Part shown: in pieces, positions 43,198-52,699 of the stretch | Numbering within the stretch: position 1 is the stretch's first letter | Layout: the number at the start of each line of letters is the position of its first letter | DNA from: Collinsella aerofaciens | GTDB taxonomy: Bacteria; Actinomycetota; Coriobacteriia; Coriobacteriales; Coriobacteriaceae | Length of the DNA stretch: 64,000 bases | Direction of reading: 5' to 3' | Assembly: GCF_018785265.1 (NCBI RefSeq) | Contig: NZ_WQPK01000030.1 | Coordinates: 30,163 to 94,162 of the forward strand | Translations under genes and position numbers: made by a program | The notes under the pieces: model-generated | What the model was told of the DNA's origin: nothing | Seen by the model: the letters and a program-made list of their open reading frames with translations, nothing else | The model's database searches: none

Positions 43198-43227
43198 CGA
43201 TGCAGGTTGTTAAGAGGAGGGCTATTC

Positions 43228-44376
43228 ATGGCCAAGAATTCAGGTCCCGTACGTACCGTTCATGCTCGCACGACGGGTAAAGAGCGCGATGAGATGATCG
43301 CCACCACCAAGGCCGAGATCGAGAAGAAATTCGGCCAGGGTTCCATCATGAGGTACGGTGACGGTGGTCCCGAGCTCGAGGTCGAGGCCATTCCCACGGG
43401 CGCTCTGGCCCTCGATGCCGCGCTGGGTATCGGCGGCGTGCCGCGCGGCCGTATCGTCGAGATCTACGGTCCCGAGTCCTCCGGTAAGACGACGCTTTCG
43501 CTCGAGATCCTGGCCGAGGCCCAGGCAATGGGTGGCGTTGTGGCATTTATCGATGCCGAGCACGCGCTCGATCCCACGTATGCAGCGCGCATCGGCGTGG
43601 ATATCGACGAGGTGCTCATTTCCCAGCCCGATACGGGTGAGCAGGCGCTCGAGATCGTTGACATGCTTGTGCGTTCCGGCGCCATCGATGCCATCGTTGT
43701 CGACTCCGTCGCCGCGCTGACCCCGCGTGCCGAGATCGAGGGAGAAATCGGCGACACTACGGTCGGTCTTCAGGCTCGCCTGATGAGCCAGGCGCTCCGC
43801 AAGCTCGCCGGCTCGCTGTCCAAGTCCAACACGACGTGCATCTTCATTAACCAGCTGCGTGAGAAGATCGGCGTCATGTTCGGCAATCCCGAGACCACGA
43901 CGGGCGGTCGCGCCCTTAAGTTCTTCTCTTCGGTTCGTATCGACATTCGCCGCATCGACAGCATTAAGCTTAAGGACGAGGTTATCGGTAACCGCGTGCG
44001 CGCCAAGGTCGTTAAGAACAAGGTGGCAGCTCCGTTCCGTTCTGCTGAGTTCGACATCATGTACGGTACGGGCATCTCTAAGGAGGGCTCGATTCTGGAC
44101 ATGGCTGTTGAGTGTGGCATCTGCAAGAAGATGGGCTCTTGGTTTGCCTATGGCGAGGACAAGCTCGGCAACGGTCGCGAGGCCGCCAAGGCGTTCCTGC
44201 GCGAACATCCCGATTGCGCCGACGAGATTGAGCATAAGGTCCGCCTTGCCTGCGGGCTTGAGTTTGATGACGATGCTCCGTCCGAGGTCGAGCTGACCGA
44301 TCAGCCTGCGCCTGATGAGTTTGACGAGCTTTACGCCATCGATGGTTCCGCCATGCTCGATGATGACGACGAGTAG
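43228..44376 (+). CDS. recA: Recombinase RecA
   Basis: 382 residues. It forms filaments on single-stranded DNA, drives strand exchange and triggers LexA self-cleavage. Walker [13 protein letters not shown]-binding loops ([20 protein letters not shown] region and the [16 protein letters not shown] region), C-terminal acidic tail ending in DDDDE. ATG at 43228 follows AAGAGGAGG. About 20 residues longer at the N-terminus than E. coli RecA. Controlled by the SOS promoter described above; recX follows after 11 nt. Confidence 0.97.
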   Translation: MAKNSGPVRTVHARTTGKERDEMIATTKAEIEKKFGQGSIMRYGDGGPELEVEAIPTGALALDAALGIGGVPRGRIVEIYGPESSGKTTLSLEILAEAQAMGGVVAFIDAEHALDPTYAARIGVDIDEVLISQPDTGEQALEIVDMLVRSGAIDAIVVDSVAALTPRAEIEGEIGDTTVGLQARLMSQALRKLAGSLSKSNTTCIFINQLREKIGVMFGNPETTTGGRALKFFSSVRIDIRRIDSIKLKDEVIGNRVRAKVVKNKVAAPFRSAEFDIMYGTGISKEGSILDMAVECGICKKMGSWFAYGEDKLGNGREAAKAFLREHPDCADEIEHKVRLACGLEFDDDAPSEVELTDQPAPDEFDELYAIDGSAMLDDDDE

Positions 44377-44387
44377 CGGTTACGCTC

Positions 44388-45080
44388 ATGTCGTATACGG
44401 TGACCGAGGCCACGGTCGTCTTTCCCGATAAGAAGGCGGCTTCCTCGTTCTCGAGCGGGTATGCGTCTAAAAAGCCTTGCGCACATATCGATTGTGAGCT
44501 TGAGGGCGGTTTTGAGCGGTCCATTTGGATTCCCGTGCGGGTCGCGCGCCTGTATGTCAAAAACCGCCCCGATCTTCCCTGTGATTGGGACAACTTTCGT
44601 GAGGCGGTGCAGCTCATCGAGCGTAAATGTGCACTTACCATGGTGACCGAGATGTTATCGCGCCGCGACCATGCGACGGGTGAGGTCCGTGACAAGCTGG
44701 CCCGCTACGGCTTTCACCAGCCTGCGATCGATTTCGCCGTCGAGCGCGCCACCGAGTATCGCTTTTTAGACGAGAACCGCTTTTGCTCGTTCTTTATCGA
44801 GGAGCGCAAGCGGCGCGGTTGGGGACAGCGTAAAATCGAGACCGAGCTCAAGCGCCGTCATGTCGTGCTCGATGACATTCCCGGTTATCCCGAGGATTAT
44901 TTTGTCGTCGAAGACGATTTGGCGCGTGCGTCAGCCCTGCTCGCCAGGCGGCGTGTTCCAGAGACACGCGGATTCGAAAAACTGGTTCGGTTTTTGATGG
45001 GCAAGGGCTTCTCGTATCACATCGCCGCCGATGCCGTTAAGGCACGTCTCGATGCCGAACGCGAGGAATGTGCGGTTTAG
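44388..45080 (+). CDS. recX: Regulatory protein RecX
   Basis: 230 residues of three-helix repeats that cap and destabilise RecA filaments. LSRRDHATGEVRDKLARYGF and FIEERKRRGWGQRKIETELKRR are the core repeats. About 75 N-terminal residues precede the usual RecX core. Placed directly behind recA, so co-induced by DNA damage. Confidence 0.88.
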   Translation: MSYTVTEATVVFPDKKAASSFSSGYASKKPCAHIDCELEGGFERSIWIPVRVARLYVKNRPDLPCDWDNFREAVQLIERKCALTMVTEMLSRRDHATGEVRDKLARYGFHQPAIDFAVERATEYRFLDENRFCSFFIEERKRRGWGQRKIETELKRRHVVLDDIPGYPEDYFVVEDDLARASALLARRRVPETRGFEKLVRFLMGKGFSYHIAADAVKARLDAEREECAV

Positions 45081-45142
45081 GCGTGTGCGTTTTGTGGCCC
45101 TGCCGTTCACCGCGTTTTAGCCGCCGTGCTGGGGCCATTTAT

Positions 45143-45171
45143 TTGACAGTTGTTGTGGTTCAACGTACGAT
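45143..45171 (+). promoter_or_regulatory. Promoter of rny
   Basis: Consensus TTGACA (45143-45148), 17 nt, TACGAT (45166-45171). It implies a 5' leader of roughly 160 nt. Confidence 0.75.
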
Positions 45172-45200
45172 AAACACTGTCATTTGCTTTGTGATATGTG

Positions 45201-45302
45201 CTCATCTTTGATGAGTTTGTTTATATGTTTATCTGTATCCGACCCGCATAAGCTGCGCCCATATTACTCAAATGTCGCGAGCCGTTCGTAAGGGCGGTTC
45301 GC
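45201..45302 (+). promoter_or_regulatory. Leader hairpins upstream of rny
   Basis: CTCATC-TTT-GATGAG (45201-45215) is followed by TTTGTTTATATG; GCGAGCCG (45277-45284) pairs with CGGTTCGC (45295-45302; one G-T) and is followed by TTTGTTG. Both look like weak attenuators in the long leader. Confidence 0.45.
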
Positions 45303-45337
45303 TTTGTTGTGTAACGAATCCATAAAAAGGAGTGAGC

Positions 45338-46888
45338 ATGCCTATCATCGCAGCGCTCGTTGGCATTGTTTTGGGTGCCGTCGCCGCCATTGCCTACATG
45401 CGCACCGCCAAGCAGGGTAGTCTTCACGAGGCCGACGAAAAGATCCAGTCGGCACACGCACAGGCTGAGTCCCTGATCGGCGATGCTAAGCGTCAGGCCG
45501 AGACCCTCAAAAAAGAGGCTCTGCTCGAGGCTAAAGAGGAGATCATCAAGAACAAACAGGCCGCCGAGGCCGAGGACAAGCAGCGTAAGAGCGAGATTCG
45601 TACGCTCGAGAACCGCGTGATGCAGCGCGAGGAATCCCTCGATCGCCGCAACGACGCTCTCGACAAGCGTGAGCATCAGCTGTCCAGCCAGGCCGGTCAG
45701 GTCGAGAAGCGCTCCCGTGAGCTCGAGGAGCTTTGCGCAAAGCAGACCTCCGAGCTCGAGCGAATCGCCGACCTTACCCGCGAGGATGCCCACAAGGAGC
45801 TCCTCGATAAGGTTCGCGGCGAGGTCACCCACGAGGCCGCCACGATCATTCGCGAGTCCGAGCAGCAGGTTCGCGCCGAGTGCCACAAGACCGCCCAGGA
45901 GATTCTGTCCCTGGCGATTCAGCGCTGCGCTGCCGACCACACTGCCGAGGTCACCGTTACCTCCGTGCACATTCCCTCTGATGACCTGAAGGGCCGTATC
46001 ATTGGTCGCGAGGGTCGCAACATCCGCACCTTCGAGCAGGTTTCCGGCGTCAACCTCGTGATCGATGACACGCCCGAGACCGTCGTTCTTTCGAGCTTTG
46101 ACCCGGTCCGTCGTGAGACCGCCCGTGTCGCCCTCGAGAACCTCATCGCCGACGGCCGCATTCACCCCGCCCGCATCGAGGAGATGTATCACAAGGCTGC
46201 CGACCTGGTTCAGCAGCGCGTGCGCGAGGCTGGCGAGCAGGCTGCCTTCGATACCGGCATCCACGACCTGCACCCCGAGATCGTCAAGACCCTTGGTGCC
46301 CTGCGCTACCGTACCTCGTTTGGTCAGAACGTGCTTCAGCACTCCCTTGAGGTCTCGGATCTGTGCGGCGTGATGGCTTCCGAGCTTGGCCTGGACGTTG
46401 TGACCGCCAAGCGCGCCGGCCTGCTGCACGACTTGGGCAAGGCCATCGACCACGACGTCGAGGGCCCGCATGCCGTCATTGGCGCCGAGCTTGCCCGCCG
46501 TTATGGCGAGAAGCCCGTTATCGTCCACGCTATCGAGGCCCACCATGCCGATGTCGACCCCAACACGGTGCTCGATGTCCTGGTACAGGCCGCCGATGCT
46601 GTCTCTGCCTCTCGCCCCGGTGCCCGTCGCGAGTCTGCCGAGAACTACATCAAGCGTCTTGAGAAGCTCGAGGAGATCGCCAACTCTCATGACGGCGTCG
46701 AACGTACCTATGCCATGCAGGCCGGTCGCGAGGTCCACGTCATGGTCCAGCCGGACAAGATTTCCGATGCCCAGTCCACGGTTCTGGCTCACGATATCGC
46801 CCATCAGATCGAGGAAGAGATGGAGTATCCCGGTCAGGTGCGCGTTGTCGTGATTCGCGAGAGCCGCGCTGTCGATATCGCTAAATAA
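45338..46888 (+). CDS. rny: Ribonuclease Y
   Basis: 516-residue membrane-anchored endoribonuclease starting mRNA decay. N-terminal transmembrane helix (about residues 2-22), a long charged coiled coil (to about 200), a KH domain ([19 protein letters not shown]) and an HD domain ([12 protein letters not shown]). ATG at 45338 has AAAAGGAG at proper distance; the GTG six bases earlier overlaps it. Confidence 0.96.
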   Translation: MPIIAALVGIVLGAVAAIAYMRTAKQGSLHEADEKIQSAHAQAESLIGDAKRQAETLKKEALLEAKEEIIKNKQAAEAEDKQRKSEIRTLENRVMQREESLDRRNDALDKREHQLSSQAGQVEKRSRELEELCAKQTSELERIADLTREDAHKELLDKVRGEVTHEAATIIRESEQQVRAECHKTAQEILSLAIQRCAADHTAEVTVTSVHIPSDDLKGRIIGREGRNIRTFEQVSGVNLVIDDTPETVVLSSFDPVRRETARVALENLIADGRIHPARIEEMYHKAADLVQQRVREAGEQAAFDTGIHDLHPEIVKTLGALRYRTSFGQNVLQHSLEVSDLCGVMASELGLDVVTAKRAGLLHDLGKAIDHDVEGPHAVIGAELARRYGEKPVIVHAIEAHHADVDPNTVLDVLVQAADAVSASRPGARRESAENYIKRLEKLEEIANSHDGVERTYAMQAGREVHVMVQPDKISDAQSTVLAHDIAHQIEEEMEYPGQVRVVVIRESRAVDIAK

Positions 46889-46889
46889 C

Positions 46890-47975
46890 ATGAGCGACGC
46901 GAACGAGCTCATCTCATTTATCGCGTCGATGTCGGGGGAGGGCAACCTTCGCGTCGAGGAGAACCTTGGCGAGGGGTATGTCCGCCTCCGCGTTTCGGAG
47001 GCCGAGCGGCGCCAGGCTAAGCACGACATTCAGCATGTCGAGGATATCGTCATCGAAATGCTCCGTAATGCTCGCGATGCCGGCGCCGACAAGGTCTATC
47101 TCGCCACGACCAAGGAAGACGGCGTCCGCACGCTTGTCTTTCTGGATAACGGTTCTGGCGTTCCGCAGGATATGCAAGAGCGAATCTTTGATGCCCGCGT
47201 TACCTCCAAGCTCGAGAGCATGAAGATGGACCGTTGGGGCGTTCACGGTCGTGGCATGGCATTGTTTTCGATCAAGCAGAACACCGACGAGGCCCGTGTG
47301 GTCACGTCCGGCGTCGATCTTGGTTCAGCCTTCAAGGTGAGCGTTGCGGCCGACCGCCTCAGTGAGCGTGCCGATCAGTCCAGCTGGCCCCAGGCCGTCA
47401 AGGATGAGGACGGACGTTATGTCTGCGCTCGCGGCCCACATAATATTATTCGCGCTGCTTGTGAGTTTGCGCTCGAGGAGTTGCGTGGTTGCGATGTCTA
47501 TCTTGGTTCTCCGTCTGAGATTGCCGCGACCCTTTATGCTCAAGCGTCAAGTCGGCTCGATACGTCTCGTCTCCTGTTCATTGATGACGAGAGTGAGCTT
47601 TCGGTTGTCGATCGTTTAGGCCTTGCTTCTGATGCCGAGGACTTTATCCGTATTTGTTCGGGTTTGGGTCTTGAGATGTCCGAGCGCACGGCCCATCGCA
47701 TTTTGGCAGGGCAGATTAAGCCCGTTCGCGGTGTGACCGCGCGTCTGCTGCGCGAGCGTGATTCGTCCTCGCATGCGCCGGCTCCTGTCGATCTCGCGAA
47801 GGATCGTCGCGGGCTACGTATTGCCAAGGATGACATGGCACAGTTTTCGCGCGCTGTGGAACGCGACTTTAATGACCTTGCCGCCCGGTACTATCTCAAC
47901 CTTTGCGGCGACCCAAAGATCCGTGTTTCGCGTGATCGAATCACCGTGACCTTTGATCTTGCCAAAGAGGAATAG
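46890..47975 (+). CDS. GHKL-type ATPase of unknown function
   Basis: 361-residue soluble protein, no membrane segment or histidine-phosphorylation box recognised. A Bergerat ATP fold is clear: N box EMLRNARDAGAD (E56, N60, D63), G1 DNGSG (86-90), and a glycine-rich lid GVHGRGM (117-123), as in MutL/Hsp90/SpoIIAB-like proteins. The C-terminal 200 residues have no domain I recognise. It starts 1 nt after rny and precedes spoVS, the place occupied by the phosphodiesterase gene ymdB in Bacillus. The tight spacing suggests work with RNase Y or SpoVS, but this is inference. Confidence 0.8.
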   Translation: MSDANELISFIASMSGEGNLRVEENLGEGYVRLRVSEAERRQAKHDIQHVEDIVIEMLRNARDAGADKVYLATTKEDGVRTLVFLDNGSGVPQDMQERIFDARVTSKLESMKMDRWGVHGRGMALFSIKQNTDEARVVTSGVDLGSAFKVSVAADRLSERADQSSWPQAVKDEDGRYVCARGPHNIIRAACEFALEELRGCDVYLGSPSEIAATLYAQASSRLDTSRLLFIDDESELSVVDRLGLASDAEDFIRICSGLGLEMSERTAHRILAGQIKPVRGVTARLLRERDSSSHAPAPVDLAKDRRGLRIAKDDMAQFSRAVERDFNDLAARYYLNLCGDPKIRVSRDRITVTFDLAKEE

Positions 47976-47982
47976 TGCCTTT

Positions 47983-48003
47983 ACCGAGTCCACTCGGTAC
48001 GAT
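47983..48003 (+). promoter_or_regulatory. spoVS promoter region with dyad
   Basis: ACCGAGT-CC-ACTCGGT (47983-47998) is a perfect inverted repeat overlapping the first base of a -10-like TACGAT (47998-48003). No -35 was assignable. It may be an operator; with its short 2-nt centre it cannot form a good RNA hairpin. Confidence 0.45.
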
Positions 48004-48049
48004 ACAGTTATTGCAGTTAAAACGTACTTTTAAATGCAGGAGTTTCTTC

Positions 48050-48367
48050 ATGGATTGCCTGAAGGTATCAAGCAAATCATCGCCCGCGTCCGTTGCCGGC
48101 GCCATCGCCGGCATGGTCAAGGATGGTGTGCCCGTCAACATCCAGTGTGTCGGCGCCGGTGCCGTCAACCAGGCCATTAAGGCCGTTGCTATCGCGCGCG
48201 GTTTTTTGATTCCAACCGGTTTTGATATTTCCTGCGCGCCCGTGTTCTCCGACATCCTCATTAACGGGGAGTCGCGCACGGCCATCCGCCTTTCTATCTA
48301 CGTTCACCAGATCAATCGAGCTGCTATGGATAACGTCGTCATGGATGATGTTAAGCCTGTGGCATAG
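48050..48367 (+). CDS. spoVS: Stage V sporulation protein S (SpoVS)-family protein
   Basis: 105 residues; the conserved SpoVS core (LKVSSKSSPASVAGAIAGMV, VNIQCVGAGAVNQAIKA, LIPTGFDISCAPVF) is complete, with about 18 extra C-terminal residues. The family has an Alba-like fold and affects sporulation in Bacillus, but it also occurs in bacteria that do not sporulate. ATG at 48050 follows CAGGAG. It lies between the GHKL ATPase gene and miaB. Confidence 0.92.
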   Translation: MDCLKVSSKSSPASVAGAIAGMVKDGVPVNIQCVGAGAVNQAIKAVAIARGFLIPTGFDISCAPVFSDILINGESRTAIRLSIYVHQINRAAMDNVVMDDVKPVA

Positions 48368-48412
48368 CTTCTGCTTGCCTTGTTTCGCTCCCCATCGTTA
48401 GGACTTATGCAC

Positions 48413-49783
48413 ATGGACCAGCGTTTCGTACGCGATATTCTTGCCGGTAAAACCTACTTTATCCGCACCTTTGGCTGCCAGATGAATCAGCACGACTCCG
48501 AGCGTGTGAGCGGTCTGCTTGATTCGTATGGCTGCCTCATGGCGCTCGATCCCGCGCATGCCGATATCGTTGTCTTCATGACGTGCTGCGTGCGCGAGGC
48601 CGCCGATACTCGCCTGTACGGGCAGTGCAATTCCTGCAAAAGCCTGCCGCCTTCGCCTTCGGGCAAGCGCGTGGTTGCCGTTGGCGGTTGCATCGCGCAG
48701 CGCGATGGCGAGGGCCTGCTCACCAACGTCGATAACGTTAATGTCATCTTTGGCACGCATTCCATTGCACATGTGGCCGAGCTCATTGCCGAGGCGTTCC
48801 TTGATGGTAAGCGTCATATCCGCACCAATGAGCATGAGGATACGGATGCCATGAGCATGCCGTGGCATCGCGAGACTCAGTATCACGCCTGGGTGCCCAT
48901 CATGACGGGCTGCAATAATTTCTGCACCTATTGCATCGTGCCGTACGTGCGCGGTCGCGAAAAGAGCCGCCCCTTCGAGGAGATTGTCGACGAGGTGACC
49001 GGTTTGGTGCGCCAGGGCGTGCGTGAGATTACGCTGCTGGGCCAAAACGTTAACTCATATGGTCGCGATCTGTTTGGCAAGCCGCGTTTTGCCGATTTGC
49101 TGCGTGCCGTGGGCGATACGGGCGTGGAGCGCATCTTCTTTACGTCTTCGCATCCCAAGGACCTGTTGCCCGAGACCATCGACGCCATGGCCGAGACGCC
49201 TGCCGTTATGCCGCAGCTGCACTTGGCCGTCCAGTCAGGTTCGACGCGGATCCTCAAAGAGATGAATCGCCGTTATACACGCGAGGACTATCTGGGCCTT
49301 GTCGATCGCATTCGCAACCGCATGCCCGATATCGCGCTCTCGACCGACATTATCGTTGGCTTCCCGGGTGAGACTGAAGAAGACTTTGAGCAGACGCTCT
49401 CACTTGCCGAGACGGTCCGCTATGCTCAGGCCTATACCTTCATCTATTCCAAGCGCGCCGGTACCCCGGCCGCCGAGATTGACGATCCTACGCCGCATGA
49501 GGTTATTCTCGAGCGTTTCAACCGTCTGGTTAAGGTTATCGAGACCACGGCACACGAGTATAACCAGGGTGAGCTTCATACTGTGGTTCCGGCGCTCATT
49601 GAGGGAACGAGTAAAAAGAACGACGCGGTCCTGCTGGGCAAGAGTCCCAAGAATCAGACCGTGCATGCGCCTATCCCCGAGGGTTACAGCATCGATCAGC
49701 TTGTTGGTAAGATCGTTGATGTTGACGTTGACGTTGCCAAGACCTGGTATTTGTCCGGCTCCGTTGTGGGCGAGCCGCGCTAA
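48413..49783 (+). CDS. miaB: tRNA-2-methylthio-N6-dimethylallyladenosine synthase MiaB
   Basis: 456-residue radical SAM enzyme that adds the methylthio group to i6A37. N-terminal cysteines C22 (TFGCQMNQHDSE), C58 and C93, radical SAM motif CNNFCTYC, C-terminal TRAM domain. Start ATG at 48413 fits AGGA at 48400-48403; an in-frame ATG lies at 48407. It overlaps miaA (TAATG), whose product makes its substrate. Confidence 0.94.
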   Translation: MDQRFVRDILAGKTYFIRTFGCQMNQHDSERVSGLLDSYGCLMALDPAHADIVVFMTCCVREAADTRLYGQCNSCKSLPPSPSGKRVVAVGGCIAQRDGEGLLTNVDNVNVIFGTHSIAHVAELIAEAFLDGKRHIRTNEHEDTDAMSMPWHRETQYHAWVPIMTGCNNFCTYCIVPYVRGREKSRPFEEIVDEVTGLVRQGVREITLLGQNVNSYGRDLFGKPRFADLLRAVGDTGVERIFFTSSHPKDLLPETIDAMAETPAVMPQLHLAVQSGSTRILKEMNRRYTREDYLGLVDRIRNRMPDIALSTDIIVGFPGETEEDFEQTLSLAETVRYAQAYTFIYSKRAGTPAAEIDDPTPHEVILERFNRLVKVIETTAHEYNQGELHTVVPALIEGTSKKNDAVLLGKSPKNQTVHAPIPEGYSIDQLVGKIVDVDVDVAKTWYLSGSVVGEPR

Positions 49784-50721
49784 TGGTTTCTCCCGGGGCA
49801 GGTCTTTCCGCCGTTGCGATCGTCGGTCCGACGGCGGTTGGTAAGAGTGATGTTGCCGACCGTTTGGCAGCTCGTCTTTCGTCCGAAGTGTTGTCGTGCG
49901 ATGCGATGCAAATCTATCGCGGCATGGACATCGGTACCGCAAAGATGGCGCCCGATGAGTGCACGGCGCCGCTGCGTCTCGTCGACATCGTAGAGCCGGG
50001 TGCGGCATATTCTGCTGCGCTTTATCAGGCCGACGCTCGCGCGCATGTTGAACGTCTCCTTGGTTCGGGTTGCCTGCCGGTTTTTTGCGGAGGTACGGGG
50101 CTGTATCTCAAGGCCGCCCTCGATGAGATGGACTTTCCCTCGGGTGAACTTGAGGACGATCGTCGTGCGGGCTATCAGGAGCTTGCCGAGCGTATTGGCG
50201 AGGAAGAACTGCATGCCTTGCTTGCCGAGCGCGATCCAGAATCGGCTGCTGTTATTCATCCCCATAACGTGCGCCGTGTGATTCGTGCGCTCGAGATGCA
50301 TGATGATGGCGTCTCCTATGCGCAGCAAAAGTCGCAGTTTAGTGTTCCGCACGAGCATTATCATGCCCTATGGTTTGGTCTGACGCGTAATCGCGAGGTG
50401 CTCTACGAGCGCATTAACCAGCGCGTCGATCTGATGTTTGAGCAGGGTCTTGTCGATGAGGTCCGCGGTCTTATGGGCCAGGGGCTGGGAGATGCCCTGA
50501 CGTCGATGCAGGCAATTGGCTATAAAGAGATCATTGATGCTTTCAATGGCGTGATGAGCATGGATGAGGCTCGCGAACTCATTAAGATGCGTTCGCGTCG
50601 TTATGCCAAGCGTCAGCTTTCGTGGTTTAAGCGCGATGACCGTATCGTGTGGTTTGATATGGATGAATGTACGATCGATGAGGTCGTTGAGGATATCCTG
50701 CATCGTATTGAGGCTGCCTAA
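49783..50721 (+). CDS. miaA: tRNA dimethylallyltransferase MiaA
   Basis: 312 residues; attaches dimethylallyl to A37 of tRNAs reading U-starting codons. P-loop GPTAVGKSDVA, DAMQIYRGMDIGTAK and the tRNA-binding segments RRVIRALEM and KMRSRRYAKRQLSWF. Start and stop overlap miaB and hflX by one base each (TAATG), so the three are translated as a coupled unit. Confidence 0.95.
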   Translation: MVSPGAGLSAVAIVGPTAVGKSDVADRLAARLSSEVLSCDAMQIYRGMDIGTAKMAPDECTAPLRLVDIVEPGAAYSAALYQADARAHVERLLGSGCLPVFCGGTGLYLKAALDEMDFPSGELEDDRRAGYQELAERIGEEELHALLAERDPESAAVIHPHNVRRVIRALEMHDDGVSYAQQKSQFSVPHEHYHALWFGLTRNREVLYERINQRVDLMFEQGLVDEVRGLMGQGLGDALTSMQAIGYKEIIDAFNGVMSMDEARELIKMRSRRYAKRQLSWFKRDDRIVWFDMDECTIDEVVEDILHRIEAA

Positions 50722-52010
50722 TGGCCCGTTTCCCCCTTGTTCCCACGGCACCCGAGCCCGAGCGTGCCATTTTAGTTGGTGTTGAGTGGCGCGACAATGC
50801 ATGGCCGCTCGATCGCTCGCTTGATGAGCTGGAGCGTCTTGCCCACACAGCTGGTGCCCGGTGCGTGGCACGCTTGTCGCAGCGTTTGGTAAAGCCGTAT
50901 CCTAAATCGTTTATCGGTTCCGGTAAGGTTGAAGAGCTGTGCGGCCTGGTGCATCGCATGGATGCCGATGTCGTTATTTTTGACGACGACCTGACCCCCT
51001 CGCAGCAATCCTATTTGGAGAAAGCCGTGGGCGAGCCGGTAAAGATTATCGATCGTACAGCACTGATCCTGGATATCTTTGGCCTGCATGCTCAGACGCG
51101 TGAGGGACGCCTGCAGGTACAGCTGGCACAACTTCAATATTTGTTGCCTCGCCTGCGTGGCATGTGGAGCCATCTCGCCAAGGAGCAGACGCGCGGCGGC
51201 ATCGGCTCACGTTTTGGTCAGGGCGAAAGTCAGCTCGAGGTCGACCGTCGCCTCATTCGTAATAAGATCGCTGCGCTTCGTCGTGAGCTCAAGCAGGTTG
51301 AACAGCGTCGCGATGTTCAATCCAAGAGTCGCATTGAGTCCCCGGCGTTTCGCGTCGCGTTAGCCGGTTATACCAATGCCGGTAAATCGACGTTGCTCAA
51401 TCGTCTGACCGGCTCTACGGTACTTTCGCAGGACAAGCTGTTTGCTACGCTCGACCCGACGACGCGTTCGTATCGTCTGCCCGGCGGTCGCGGCATGACG
51501 ATTACCGATACCGTCGGCTTTATTCAAAAGCTGCCGCATGGTCTGGTCGATGCCTTTAAATCGACGCTGTCCGAGGTTTTGGGTGCCGATCTAATTCTCA
51601 AAGTCGTAGATGCGTCTGACGAGGACTATGAGCGGCAGCTGGAGGCTGTCGACCGCGTGCTTGATGAGATCGGCGCCGGAGAGCGTTTAACGCTGACCGT
51701 ATTCAATAAAATCGATCTTCTCGATATCGTCGATCGATTGAGTTTCCGTCGTCGCTATCCGGAGGCCGTTCTGTTCTCGGCCCAAACGGGCGAGGGGCTC
51801 GACGATCTCGTCGACCGGATTGCTCGCGAGGCAGCTGCCACCGATGTGTTGCTCTCCGCTGATATCCCGTATCGCGAGGGCGCTCTCATCACGCTGGTGC
51901 ATGAGCAGGGAACCCTTCTGCATGAGGAATATCTCGAGGACGGCGTTCGCATTGTGGCGAAGTTGCCGGCTCGTATTGCACCGCGGCTCGAGCGCTATCG
52001 TACGGAATAA
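50721..52010 (+). CDS. hflX: Ribosome-splitting GTPase HflX
   Basis: 429-residue GTPase that rescues stalled or stressed ribosomes by separating the subunits. The N-terminal HflX domain includes FDDDLTPSQQ and the glycine-rich RGGIGSRFGQGESQLEVDRR; G1 GYTNAGKST, G3 DTVGF, G4 FNKID. Its end overlaps the end of the convergent acyltransferase-like gene by 16 nt. Confidence 0.95.
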   Translation: MARFPLVPTAPEPERAILVGVEWRDNAWPLDRSLDELERLAHTAGARCVARLSQRLVKPYPKSFIGSGKVEELCGLVHRMDADVVIFDDDLTPSQQSYLEKAVGEPVKIIDRTALILDIFGLHAQTREGRLQVQLAQLQYLLPRLRGMWSHLAKEQTRGGIGSRFGQGESQLEVDRRLIRNKIAALRRELKQVEQRRDVQSKSRIESPAFRVALAGYTNAGKSTLLNRLTGSTVLSQDKLFATLDPTTRSYRLPGGRGMTITDTVGFIQKLPHGLVDAFKSTLSEVLGADLILKVVDASDEDYERQLEAVDRVLDEIGAGERLTLTVFNKIDLLDIVDRLSFRRRYPEAVLFSAQTGEGLDDLVDRIAREAAATDVLLSADIPYREGALITLVHEQGTLLHEEYLEDGVRIVAKLPARIAPRLERYRTE

Positions 52011-52699
52011 ACGATTTCTAGCACGCCTAGAATGACTGGCTGATGGAGCAGGTAGAACGGTAAGGCATGCCGACCCAGGACTGCGAGCGCCGGGATAGGA
52101 TTGGCGTATGCCCATGCTGGCGCTTCGAGACTTGATGCTTGTGCTGCCTGGGCAGCAAAAAAGCCGGTAAGGTACATAAAGACAAACGGTATGAGCGGAT
52201 AGTAATCTCCCGAAACAAAACCCGGGCCTGGGAATCCAAGCCATGCCAGGTAGGGGAGTGGGTAGACCGCCTTTGGAATGCCCCAGGTTAGGGCAAAAAG
52301 AACAAGGCACGCTGCGATGCCCCATGAGCCCGGTAATTTTTGGAGTAACGGACGGGTGAACGCAACCACCACGGTGCACACCGCCATGCAATAAATGATG
52401 CCAAAGTTCACTGAATCGTCGACCGATACGAGAGTTGTTGCGATCCAGACGACCAAAGCTGCGGCAGCGTACTTAGCCGCTCGTTTGGCATTGTTGCGTG
52501 AGAGCGTGCACATCCAACCCGCGATAAACAAAAATACCCAGCTGATGCTGGCGCGCCAGATGTCTTGAAAGACTGACTGGGTAAACCAGGGCATATCCCA
52601 GCCGTACAGGTAGGCGAGATCATAGCAAGCGTGAAATCCTGCCATAGAAATCATCGTAAACCCGCGGACGGTATCAAAGATGGTGATGCGTTTTTGCAT
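51995..52699 (-). CDS. Heparan-alpha-glucosaminide N-acetyltransferase-like membrane protein (DUF1624)
   Basis: 234 residues with about seven hydrophobic segments. The start ITIFDTVRGFTMISMAGFHACYD and the end ALPFYLLHQPVI are marks of the DUF1624/HGSNAT and related acyltransferase-3-like membrane families, with a membrane histidine (H23) that could take part in acyl transfer. The substrate is unknown. Its start overlaps the lexA stop (TAATG), so it is cotranslated with lexA and should be induced in the SOS response. Confidence 0.8.
   Translation of the reverse strand: MQKRITIFDTVRGFTMISMAGFHACYDLAYLYGWDMPWFTQSVFQDIWRASISWVFLFIAGWMCTLSRNNAKRAAKYAAAALVVWIATTLVSVDDSVNFGIIYCMAVCTVVVAFTRPLLQKLPGSWGIAACLVLFALTWGIPKAVYPLPYLAWLGFPGPGFVSGDYYPLIPFVFMYLTGFFAAQAAQASSLEAPAWAYANPIPALAVLGRHALPFYLLHQPVILGVLEIVYSVR

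Noticed and set aside
42971..43227. Small coding gene between the cinA-domain gene and recA
   Set aside because: A 69-codon frame exists, but it overlaps the phased repeats and the recA promoter and has no ribosome-binding site or family resemblance.
45221..47029. 602-codon open frame on the minus strand opposite rny
   Set aside because: Antisense to RNase Y, which has all its domains; the mirrored product shows no domain.
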